A stretch of DNA of 7,342 nt from a bacterium (lineage in GTDB: Bacteria > UBA9089 > CG2-30-40-21 > SBAY01): assembly GCA_030018635.1 (NCBI GenBank), contig JASEHU010000098.1:1-7342 (forward strand). Direction: 5' to 3'. The position numbers and the translations under genes are program-made. Positions 1-5,113 of this stretch are shown piece by piece (the first letter of the stretch is position 1; every line of letters begins with the position of its first letter). The notes beneath the pieces are model-generated. The model was not told the origin of the DNA. It made no database searches and was given only the letters and a program-made list of their open reading frames with translations.

Positions 1-210
1 AATAATGCTTACATTGGACTTGGTGGTGAGTATGTCATTAAAGAATTACTTGCCTTACGGGCAGGGTATAAATCGGGACCACAAGATGAAGGCTCAGGTT
101 TAACCGCAGGCTTTGGTATAACTTGTACTCCATTTATTCTTGATTATGCCTATCAACCTTATGATGAGTTAGGCAATTCCCACTATGTCTCGTTACAAAC
201 GCGATTTTGA
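1..210 (+). CDS. PorV/PorQ-like outer-membrane beta-barrel protein, C-terminal part
   Basis: The reading frame is open from the first base and ends at TGA 208-210, giving the last 69 residues of a protein that starts outside the window. Visible features are alternating polar and hydrophobic strands, a glycine-rich turn segment (LRAGYKSGPQDEG, then GLTAGFGI), the segment LDYAYQPYDELGNSHYVSL, and a terminal Phe (QTRF-stop). A C-terminal aromatic residue on the last strand is the usual recognition signal for outer-membrane barrel assembly. The Gly/Tyr-rich end with an AYxPYxELGxxH-type motif resembles the PorV/PorQ (UPF0164-like) family of barrels; this assignment is from memory of the family, not a search. 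It converges on dnaK, so it is not part of the heat-shock operon. The exact role (secretion-linked or structural barrel) cannot be judged from this fragment. Confidence 0.72.
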   Translation, partial: NNAYIGLGGEYVIKELLALRAGYKSGPQDEGSGLTAGFGITCTPFILDYAYQPYDELGNSHYVSLQTRF

Positions 211-282
211 GAGATGGAAATTTAATTTATTGTAAGTGTTCATGGTATAAGAAAGGGGAAATGGAGAAGGTAATTAAAATAA

Positions 283-330
283 GGTAATCGGTAATCAGGT
301 AATTATTGTACCAATTACCAATTACCAATT
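283..330. repeat. Heptad-repeat palindrome 1, between the barrel gene and dnaK
   Basis: The left arm has GGTAATC at 283-289 and 290-296, then one extra A and GGTAATT at 298-304. The right arm has three perfect tandem copies of ACCAATT at 310-316, 317-323 and 324-330. The arms are complementary with a few mismatches or G-U pairs and a loop of about 5 bases. It lies between two convergent genes, so it could also end transcription of either; read on the minus strand it is followed by a T-rich stretch, but there is no clean GC-rich stem with a T tract. The rest of the 211-361 gap shows nothing else convincing. Confidence 0.7.
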
Positions 331-361
331 CTCTCAGTATTGATGATGTTTTCCCAAATCC

Positions 362-2287
362 TTACTTCTTATCCTCATCCTCTACTTTATATTCCGCATC
401 GACCACATCCTCTTTCTTTTCCTCATGTTTTTCTTCTTGTTCTGGAGATGAAGTTTGAGTTTCTCCTGGCTGTTGTTGTGCTGATGCCTGTTTATACATC
501 TCCTCAGCTATTTTATAAGAGGCTTGAGCCAGATTCTCAATTGCCTTTTTGATGGCATCGATATCTTGCCCTTCTAAACTTTTTTTCAACTCCACAATGG
601 CATCCTCAATCTTTTTCTTCTCATCCTCGGAAACCTTATCACCATATTCCTTCAAGGTTTTTTCCGTAGTATAGATTAAGGTATCTGCCTGATTACGGAT
701 TTCTACCTCTTCTTTCTTCTTTTTATCCTCCTCGGCATGAGATTCCGCTTCTTGAACCATCTTTGCCACCTCATCTTTAGACAGACCGCTTGAGGATGTA
801 ATCTTTATTGCCTGTTCTTTGCCTGTGCCTAAGTCTTTTGCCGAAACACTAACAATGCCATTGGCATCAATATCAAAGGTTACCTCGATTTGAGGCATAC
901 CCCGTGGTGCCGGTGGGATACCAACTAAGTCAAATCGCCCAAGGCTTTTCATCCCGGCATCATAAACCATAGCCCGCTCGCCCTGGAGAACATTAATAGT
1001 TACTGCTGTCTGACCATCAGCCGCTGTAGAAAATGTTTGAGATTTTTTCGTTGGGATAGTGGTATTGCGTTCGATTAATTTGGTAAATACCTGTCCCAAT
1101 GTCTCTATCCCCAGGGACAACGGTGTTACATCAAGCAGAAGAACATCCTTTACCTCACCTTTTAATACCCCGGCCTGAATAGCCGCACCTACAGCCACGA
1201 CCTCATCCGGATTGACGCCTTTATGCGGTTCTTTACCAAATAACTCCTTGACTACCTGTTGAACCTTAGGCATTCGAGTCTGGCCACCAACCAACACCAC
1301 CTCATCGATTTCATTAGATTTGAATCCTGAATCCTGTAGTGCCTGCTGGCAGGGACCAATAGTCTTATCCACTAAATCATCCACCAACTCCTCTAACTTT
1401 GCCCTGGTCAGGGTAATATTCAGATGTTTAGGTCCTGAGGCATCTGCGGTAATAAATGGCAGATTAATATCATTTGTTACAGTTGTAGAAAGTTCACACT
1501 TGGCTTTTTCTGCTGCCTCTTTTAATCGCTGGAGTGCCATTTTGTCCTTGCGTAAATCAATCCCCTGTTCCTTTTTAAACTCATCAGCCAGCCAATCTAT
1601 TATCCTCTGGTCAAAATCATCTCCACCCAGATGGGTATTACCATTAGTTGACTTTACCTCAAAAACGCCTTCTCCTATTTCCAAAATAGAAATGTCAAAT
1701 GTGCCGCCGCCCAAATCATAAACCGCTATCTTCTCATTTTTCTTTTTATCCAGACCGTAGGCTAACGAAGCCGCGGTAGGCTCATTGATTATTCGTAAAA
1801 CCTCAAGCCCGGCAATCTTGCCGGCATCTTTAGTTGCCTGTCGCTGAGAATCATTAAAATAGGCAGGAACGGTAATAATCGCCTGGGTAACCTTCTCACC
1901 CAGGTAACTCTCTGCATCCTCCTTTAATTTCCGCAATATCATCGATGATACCTCTGGTGGAGAATACTCTTTATCCATTACCTTGACACAAACATCACCA
2001 TTTTTCGCCTCTATAACCTTATATGGCACCTCGCCTCTTTCCGCCCCAACCTCTGAATACTTCCTCCCCATAAATCGTTTAATGGAATAAACCGTATTTT
2101 CAGGGTTAGTGATGGCCTGCCTTTTAGCTATTTGCCCGACTAATCGTTCCCCTGTTTTTGTAAAACCAACCACAGAAGGGGTAGTTCGCCCTCCCTCTAC
2201 ATTGGCAATTACCTTTGGTTCTCCACCTTCCATAATGGCTAAACAAGAATTGGTAGTTCCTAAATCAATACCTACTACCTTTGACAT
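362..2287 (-). CDS. dnaK: Chaperone DnaK (Hsp70)
   Basis: ATP-driven cytoplasmic Hsp70 chaperone that binds exposed hydrophobic peptide segments and works with DnaJ and the exchange factor GrpE. At 641 residues it is full length. The nucleotide-binding domain has the phosphate-1 loop GIDLGTTNSC (residues 6-15), Lys70 in SIKRFMGR, INEPTAA (about 168-174) and the phosphate-2 motif DLGGGTFD (191-198). The interdomain linker and start of the peptide-binding domain is DVLLLDVTPLSLGIET (381-396). The lid helices are rich in Lys/Glu, and the tail ends in the familiar acidic VVDAEYKVEDEDKK. The segment around residues 76-102 (through VPYKVIEAKNGDVCV) matches the insertion present in Gram-negative DnaKs and absent from Bacillus-type ones. 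The ATG is preceded by AAGGAGG with a 10-base gap. It is the last gene of hrcA-grpE-dnaK, 48 bases after grpE; dnaJ does not follow. Confidence 0.98.
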   Translation of the reverse strand: MSKVVGIDLGTTNSCLAIMEGGEPKVIANVEGGRTTPSVVGFTKTGERLVGQIAKRQAITNPENTVYSIKRFMGRKYSEVGAERGEVPYKVIEAKNGDVCVKVMDKEYSPPEVSSMILRKLKEDAESYLGEKVTQAIITVPAYFNDSQRQATKDAGKIAGLEVLRIINEPTAASLAYGLDKKKNEKIAVYDLGGGTFDISILEIGEGVFEVKSTNGNTHLGGDDFDQRIIDWLADEFKKEQGIDLRKDKMALQRLKEAAEKAKCELSTTVTNDINLPFITADASGPKHLNITLTRAKLEELVDDLVDKTIGPCQQALQDSGFKSNEIDEVVLVGGQTRMPKVQQVVKELFGKEPHKGVNPDEVVAVGAAIQAGVLKGEVKDVLLLDVTPLSLGIETLGQVFTKLIERNTTIPTKKSQTFSTAADGQTAVTINVLQGERAMVYDAGMKSLGRFDLVGIPPAPRGMPQIEVTFDIDANGIVSVSAKDLGTGKEQAIKITSSSGLSKDEVAKMVQEAESHAEEDKKKKEEVEIRNQADTLIYTTEKTLKEYGDKVSEDEKKKIEDAIVELKKSLEGQDIDAIKKAIENLAQASYKIAEEMYKQASAQQQPGETQTSSPEQEEKHEEKKEDVVDAEYKVEDEDKK

Positions 2288-2297
2288 AATTTATCAT

Positions 2298-2304
2298 CCT
2301 CCTT
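2298..2304 (-). promoter_or_regulatory. Ribosome binding site of dnaK
   Basis: AAGGAGG on the minus strand, a near-perfect anti-16S match, 10 bases before the ATG at 2287. It is much stronger than the hrcA site, which fits high DnaK output relative to its repressor from one transcript. Confidence 0.8.
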
Positions 2305-2335
2305 TTTAAAATTATAGGTCTTATAAGTCTTATAA

Positions 2336-2881
2336 TTAAATATTTGCACGGTTTTTACTGACTGCTACCTGTGCCGGTCTAATCACCCTATTATTAAGCA
2401 CATAGCCTTTTCTCATCTCCTGGGTAACGACATCCTCAGGATATTCATCCGATTCAAGGTGCATTAATGCCTCATGAATCCTTGGGTCAAAAGGCTTTCC
2501 GATTGTTTCTATAGTTTCAAGTCCATTTTTCACCAGAATATCCCCCAGTTGCTTACGGATTAACTCTACTCCCGGCAGAAAGCTTTCCAGACTATGGCGT
2601 TCCTGAACACCCATTAAAGCCAGGTCAAGACTATCCAGAACCGACAACAATTCAGATATTAACGATTCATTGGCCAATTTTATAAATTCTATCCTTTCCC
2701 TCTCCTGTCTCTTTTTATAATTCTCAAATTCTGCCTTTAATCGTCTAAGATGGTCAAGGTAGTCATCGGCCAGATTACTTTGTTGCTCAAGTTTGGTTAG
2801 TTCCTCTCTGGTAAGGATTATTTTCTCTTCCACCTTAATTTCTTTTTTTTCTTCATGCTCAACCATTTTTTTCTTACTCAA
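2336..2881 (-). CDS. grpE: Nucleotide exchange factor GrpE
   Basis: Cytoplasmic homodimer that releases ADP from DnaK and so resets the chaperone cycle. The 181-residue length is normal. The N-terminus is charged and low in complexity (Lys/Glu, residues 1-35). Next comes the long coiled-coil dimer helix containing LRRLKAEFENYKKRQERER (about 45-63), followed by the compact beta domain with the family signature GKPFDPRIHEALMHLE (128-143), the segment PEDVVTQEMRKGYVLNNRVIRPAQVAVSK and a short tail. The start chosen is TTG at 2881: AGGAG lies 7 bases upstream, and the codon comes 3 bases after the hrcA stop. The ATG at residue 6 (2866) would be about 22 bases from that site. The spacing suggests translational coupling to hrcA. 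Confidence 0.96.
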   Translation of the reverse strand: MSKKKMVEHEEKKEIKVEEKIILTREELTKLEQQSNLADDYLDHLRRLKAEFENYKKRQERERIEFIKLANESLISELLSVLDSLDLALMGVQERHSLESFLPGVELIRKQLGDILVKNGLETIETIGKPFDPRIHEALMHLESDEYPEDVVTQEMRKGYVLNNRVIRPAQVAVSKNRANI

Positions 2882-2884
2882 ATT

Positions 2885-3619
2885 TTATCTCCTGATTGTT
2901 AAAAATTTACCTATGGTATCCGCTATAAATCTAACTACCGAGATAACATGAGGATAGAACATCCTTTTGGGACCTATTACCCCGATTGCCCCGGCCGGCT
3001 CATCTTCTATTTTATAACTCGCGGTAATAAGACTACATTCATAAAACTCCTGATGCTGATTTTCCGCTCCAATAGTAACCGATATTTTCTCATCCTTTAG
3101 ATGTTCCTTTAAAATCTCAGACAATAACTCTTTATCTTCATATATCCTGAATATCTTTCTTACAAGTCCAATATCATCAAAATCAGGTTGTTCCAATAGA
3201 TTACTAAACCCCTCAAGATATACCTTTTCCCGCTGTGGCAGTAAATTTACCCCTACATAACGAGAAAAAGCAGACAGGAGACGAGTGGTATTTTGCATCA
3301 TCTCTTCCAATTCACTACTTTGCTCATATTCTTGAACAATGTTGTCTTTTTCCCCTTCCGGCAATGGTTCCTCTTCCATCAAGGAATCTATATAGACCCG
3401 ATATCCCTTATCCGTAGGAACTCTACCAGCCGAGGGATGAGGTTGAGTGATATATTCAGTTTGTTCTAACTCCTGCATCACATGGCGAATACTTGCCGGT
3501 GATAAATCAAACATCTCTGCCAGTGAAATGGAACTGACAGGCCTCCCCTTAAAGGTAAAATCCTCAATAATAGCCTTTAAGATTATATTATTTCTTTCCG
3601 AATGATGTGGATTTTTCAT
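2885..3619 (-). CDS. hrcA: Heat-inducible transcription repressor HrcA, short form
   Basis: Represses its own operon by binding the CIRCE operator; in the known system it needs the GroEL chaperonin to stay active. The N-terminal winged helix-turn-helix spans about residues 1-80 (RPVSSISLAEMFDLSPASIRHVMQELEQTEYI, then PSAGRVPTDKGYRVYIDSL). The C-terminal part is also well conserved: GFSNLLEQPDFDD (137-149), VTIGAEN (181-187), CSLITASYK (195-203), GAIGVIGPKRMFYPHVISVVRFIADTI (about 210-236). The protein has only 244 residues against about 340 in typical members. LLSAFSRYVGVNLLPQ (to 129) runs directly into REKVYLEG, so roughly 100 residues of the central GAF-like/inserted-dimerisation region appear to be absent. 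The frame is continuous, so this is an internal deletion or a natural short form, not a frameshift. The ATG has only a weak GGGG as ribosome site. It is first in the operon. Confidence 0.94.
   Translation of the reverse strand: MKNPHHSERNNIILKAIIEDFTFKGRPVSSISLAEMFDLSPASIRHVMQELEQTEYITQPHPSAGRVPTDKGYRVYIDSLMEEEPLPEGEKDNIVQEYEQSSELEEMMQNTTRLLSAFSRYVGVNLLPQREKVYLEGFSNLLEQPDFDDIGLVRKIFRIYEDKELLSEILKEHLKDEKISVTIGAENQHQEFYECSLITASYKIEDEPAGAIGVIGPKRMFYPHVISVVRFIADTIGKFLTIRR
2889..2893 (-). promoter_or_regulatory. Ribosome binding site that supports the TTG start of grpE
   Basis: AGGAG on the minus strand, overlapping the last codons of hrcA and 7 bases before TTG 2881. It favours the TTG over the in-frame ATG at 2866. 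Confidence 0.65.
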
Positions 3620-3632
3620 GATAAAACCCCGT

Positions 3633-3734
3633 CAGCGTTCAGGTATCAAGTGTCAGGTATCAGGTAAGACTAATAAAAAAGGGATAAGAACTCCTCGCCT
3701 CACTTTTTACCTGATACCTGACGGCTGAACGCTT
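3633..3734. repeat. Heptad-repeat palindrome 2, in the hrcA leader
   Basis: The left arm consists of five consecutive heptamers: CAGCGTT, CAGGTAT, CAAGTGT, CAGGTAT, CAGGTAA (3633-3667). The right arm has four: TTACCTG, ATACCTG, ACGGCTG, AACGCTT (3707-3734). Positions 3652-3667 pair perfectly with 3707-3722 (16 bp) and 3635-3642 with 3725-3732 (8 bp); the left arm has one additional heptamer bulged out. The loop is 39 bases. Because the hrcA promoter lies to its right, the transcript should carry this as a long stem-loop between CIRCE and the hrcA start, with its base about 15 bases from the ATG. Confidence 0.85.
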
Positions 3735-3758
3735 ACAAAACCCCAACCCTTTAATAAA

Positions 3759-3785
3759 TTAGCACTCAATCTCTTTGAGTGCTAA
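3759..3785 (-). promoter_or_regulatory. CIRCE operator, binding site of HrcA
   Basis: A perfect match to the consensus TTAGCACTC-N9-GAGTGCTAA, with the arms at 3759-3767 and 3777-3785. It starts a few bases downstream of the predicted transcription start, the usual position for HrcA repression, and precedes hrcA. This shows directly that the hrcA-grpE-dnaK unit is autoregulated by heat or protein-folding stress. Confidence 0.98.
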
Positions 3786-3797
3786 TTTTCTATTAAT

Positions 3798-3826
3798 AGA
3801 ATATCATTTAATTTGAATTTTGTCAA
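3798..3826 (-). promoter_or_regulatory. Sigma70-type promoter of hrcA-grpE-dnaK
   Basis: On the minus strand, -35 TTGACA (3826-3821) is a perfect consensus. A 17-base AT-rich spacer leads to -10 TATTCT (3803-3798, four of six). The predicted start near 3791 puts the CIRCE element immediately downstream. Confidence 0.85.
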
Positions 3827-3902
3827 GAAATTTTTTAGCAGTGGGTGCGTGTAATAAAAGTGGGTAACCTTTTTTATGTGTAAAAAGGGGGATATGGAGA
3901 TA

Positions 3903-4006
3903 GGGAAATAAATTCATTTTAAGAGGCTTGCCTCGTTATTGCAAATTTAGCATTTTAAATTTAAAATTTGCAATTTGCAATGTTAAATTTGCAATGATTT
4001 ATTCCC
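3903..4006. repeat. Heptad-repeat palindrome 3, downstream of the SH3-protein gene
   Basis: The outer arms are GGGAAATAAATTCATT (3903-3918) and AATGATTTATTCCC (3993-4006), complementary apart from small slips. Inside, ATTGCAAATTTA (3938-3949) pairs perfectly with TAAATTTGCAAT (3984-3995), and 3952-3967 is a 16-base perfect palindrome. The right half reads in heptads from 3966: ATTTGCA, ATTTGCA, ATGTTAA, ATTTGCA, ATGATTT. The left half read on the minus strand from 3967 gives ATTTTAA, ATTTAAA, ATGCTAA, ATTTGCA. It begins 13 bases after the stop codon at 4019 and may help end that transcript, although it lacks a GC-rich stem. Confidence 0.8.
3923..3937. repeat. 15-base repeat GAGGCTTGCCTCGTT, intergenic copy
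   Basis: Identical to the two tandem copies inside the neighbouring gene at 4357-4386. It contains a 12-base near-palindrome (GAGGC-TT-GCCTC) and abuts the left heptads of palindrome 3. Confidence 0.75.
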
Positions 4007-4018
4007 TTTTGGACACTT

Positions 4019-5113
4019 CTAATGCATAGGCTGAATGGTTACCTCTTTTAATAGCACCGAGCATATCCAGCCTACCTGACCATCCGGCAGGCATACCTTG
4101 TAATACCACTCAGCAGAGGTAGTGTCTAAAATAGTTACTATTGTGCCTTGTTTTATCTTGAACAACGCTTTATAAGAGGTGTTAGGAATGGCCGGACTGT
4201 CCCAAACAATCGCCTCCTGGACAGCGACGACTGCCTGCTTAGGATGGAAAACCTCTTGAGTTGGCGTGCTTGTTACCCTGGATACCGGTTCGGGATATAA
4301 TTTCTCGTCCACATTTACTACCGGGAACTCACCTATTTCTTCTATCATCCCTTGTTGAGGCTTGCCTCGTTGAGGCTTGCCTCGTTGAACTGGAGGTTCA
4401 ACCAATTCCTTTTGTTGTGAAGGTAGAATGTTGGCTTGTCTTAAAACGGCTTTCGTATCTCTAATCGGGGTAATGAATCGCTGTTCAACCCCCTGGAAAT
4501 ATCTGCATTTGGTTATGAAAAGATTATCCTCTCTGGAAGGTTTTATAGATTCACGGACTTTAATTGCCGCCTCATAATTTCCTTTCTCGAAGTAGAATTC
4601 GCTTAATCCCTTTTTATCCGCATTCAAGGAAAGATAATCATTTAACAATCCCTTCATTTCACTATACCCAAGATACTGCCCTAAGATGGTTAATGCCTGA
4701 GTTCTATCTATGGGAGGGGCAGGTTTTCGTTCAAGGTTATTGACAAAAGCATCACCAAAATATATCCTGGCCAAGTAATATTTAGATAAAACCTCATTTG
4801 AGGCAGTAAGATATTTGATAGCCGCCTCATAATCGTAATTTGAAAATGCCGCAAAACCTTTTGACCAATTCTCATCCTCTGGATTCGGAATAATTTCCGA
4901 TACAAGATAAGCAGGTTGGGCAGATTGTACAAAATTGGCACACAAAATGCCGACTACTAATACTAAGTTGCATACAAAGATATAAAAATGATTTTCGATT
5001 TTCGATTTTCGATTTTCGATTAAGGATATAAGATTCCTCAATCCAAAATCTAAAATCCAAAATCTAAAATTCCATAATAAAAATTTACTGTTCTTCAAGA
5101 ATATCCGATTCAA
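4019..5113 (-). CDS. Secreted protein with TPR-like repeats and a C-terminal SH3-like domain
   Basis: A specific function is not recognised. The hydrophobic stretch at residues 43-62 (FYIFVCNLVLVVGILCANFV), followed by QSAQPA, looks like a signal peptide or membrane anchor, so the mature part is probably periplasmic. Residues about 83-185 are helical, with TPR-like pieces (WSKGFAAFSNYDYEAAIKYL; YFEKGNYEAAIKV). Residues 243-255 are a QRGKP-QRGKP-QQG repeat made by a 15-base DNA repeat. Residues about 295-357 fit a bacterial SH3-like domain (KIKQGTIVTILD, EWYYKVCLPDGQVGWICS), which often binds cell wall. The start is uncertain: TTG 5113 has GGAGG 10 bases upstream and overlaps the preceding gene by 29 bases, but leaves a 42-residue head encoded largely by heptad palindrome 4. 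TTG 5041 gives a shorter head but has no ribosome site. No in-frame ATG exists before the mature region. Confidence 0.75.
   Translation of the reverse strand: MNRIFLKNSKFLLWNFRFWILDFGLRNLISLIENRKSKIENHFYIFVCNLVLVVGILCANFVQSAQPAYLVSEIIPNPEDENWSKGFAAFSNYDYEAAIKYLTASNEVLSKYYLARIYFGDAFVNNLERKPAPPIDRTQALTILGQYLGYSEMKGLLNDYLSLNADKKGLSEFYFEKGNYEAAIKVRESIKPSREDNLFITKCRYFQGVEQRFITPIRDTKAVLRQANILPSQQKELVEPPVQRGKPQRGKPQQGMIEEIGEFPVVNVDEKLYPEPVSRVTSTPTQEVFHPKQAVVAVQEAIVWDSPAIPNTSYKALFKIKQGTIVTILDTTSAEWYYKVCLPDGQVGWICSVLLKEVTIQPMH
4357..4386. repeat. Tandem pair of a 15-base repeat inside a coding region
   Basis: Two exact tandem copies of GAGGCTTGCCTCGTT (4357-4371 and 4372-4386), with a degenerate remnant before them (CCTTGTT, 4350-4356). 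Being 15 bases long, the unit keeps the frame and adds five residues, QRGKP, per copy. A third exact copy is at 3923-3937. Confidence 0.9.
4991..5070. repeat. Heptad-repeat palindrome 4, in the 5' end of the SH3-protein frame
   Basis: The left arm is four perfect tandem copies of ATTTTCG (4991-5018) plus ATT. The right arm, read on the minus strand from 5070, is ATTTTAG, ATTTTGG, ATTTTAG, ATTTTGG plus ATT (ending at 5040). The arms are both 31 bases and pair with one mismatch per heptamer around an 18-base loop. The element spans the gap between the stop codon at 5085 and the signal-peptide codons of the SH3-protein gene. Translated, it gives the low-complexity FRFWILDF and IENRKSKIEN. Confidence 0.85.

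Larger units (their letters stand above)
3620..4018. other. Control region between the two minus-strand transcription units
   Basis: A 399-base stretch without a gene. Read on the minus strand from right to left it holds heptad palindrome 3 (4006-3903), a short weak A/T hairpin with arms CCTTTTT and AAAAAGG at 3868-3888, the hrcA promoter, the CIRCE operator, and heptad palindrome 2 inside the hrcA leader. Between about 3829 and 3867 nothing recognisable was seen. No open frame here resembles a protein. Confidence 0.7.

Noticed and set aside
283..330. Reading the short period-7 repeats as a CRISPR array
   Set aside because: The units are 7 bases with no 25-40 base repeats or unique spacers, and no cas genes are present.
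2310..2335. Short inverted repeat AATTATA/TATAATT in the grpE-dnaK gap as a regulatory hairpin or internal promoter
   Set aside because: Arms are 7 bases and all A/T; no matching -35 was found, and such matches are expected by chance in AT-rich gaps.
3868..3888. Hairpin CCTTTTT / AAAAAGG as an intrinsic terminator
   Set aside because: The stem is only 7 bp with two GC pairs, and no proper T tract follows on either strand.
4872..5060. A 62-codon minus-strand frame in the heptad-repeat region
   Set aside because: It is an out-of-frame shadow of the SH3-protein gene, rich in repeat-encoded residues and without a signal peptide or domain.
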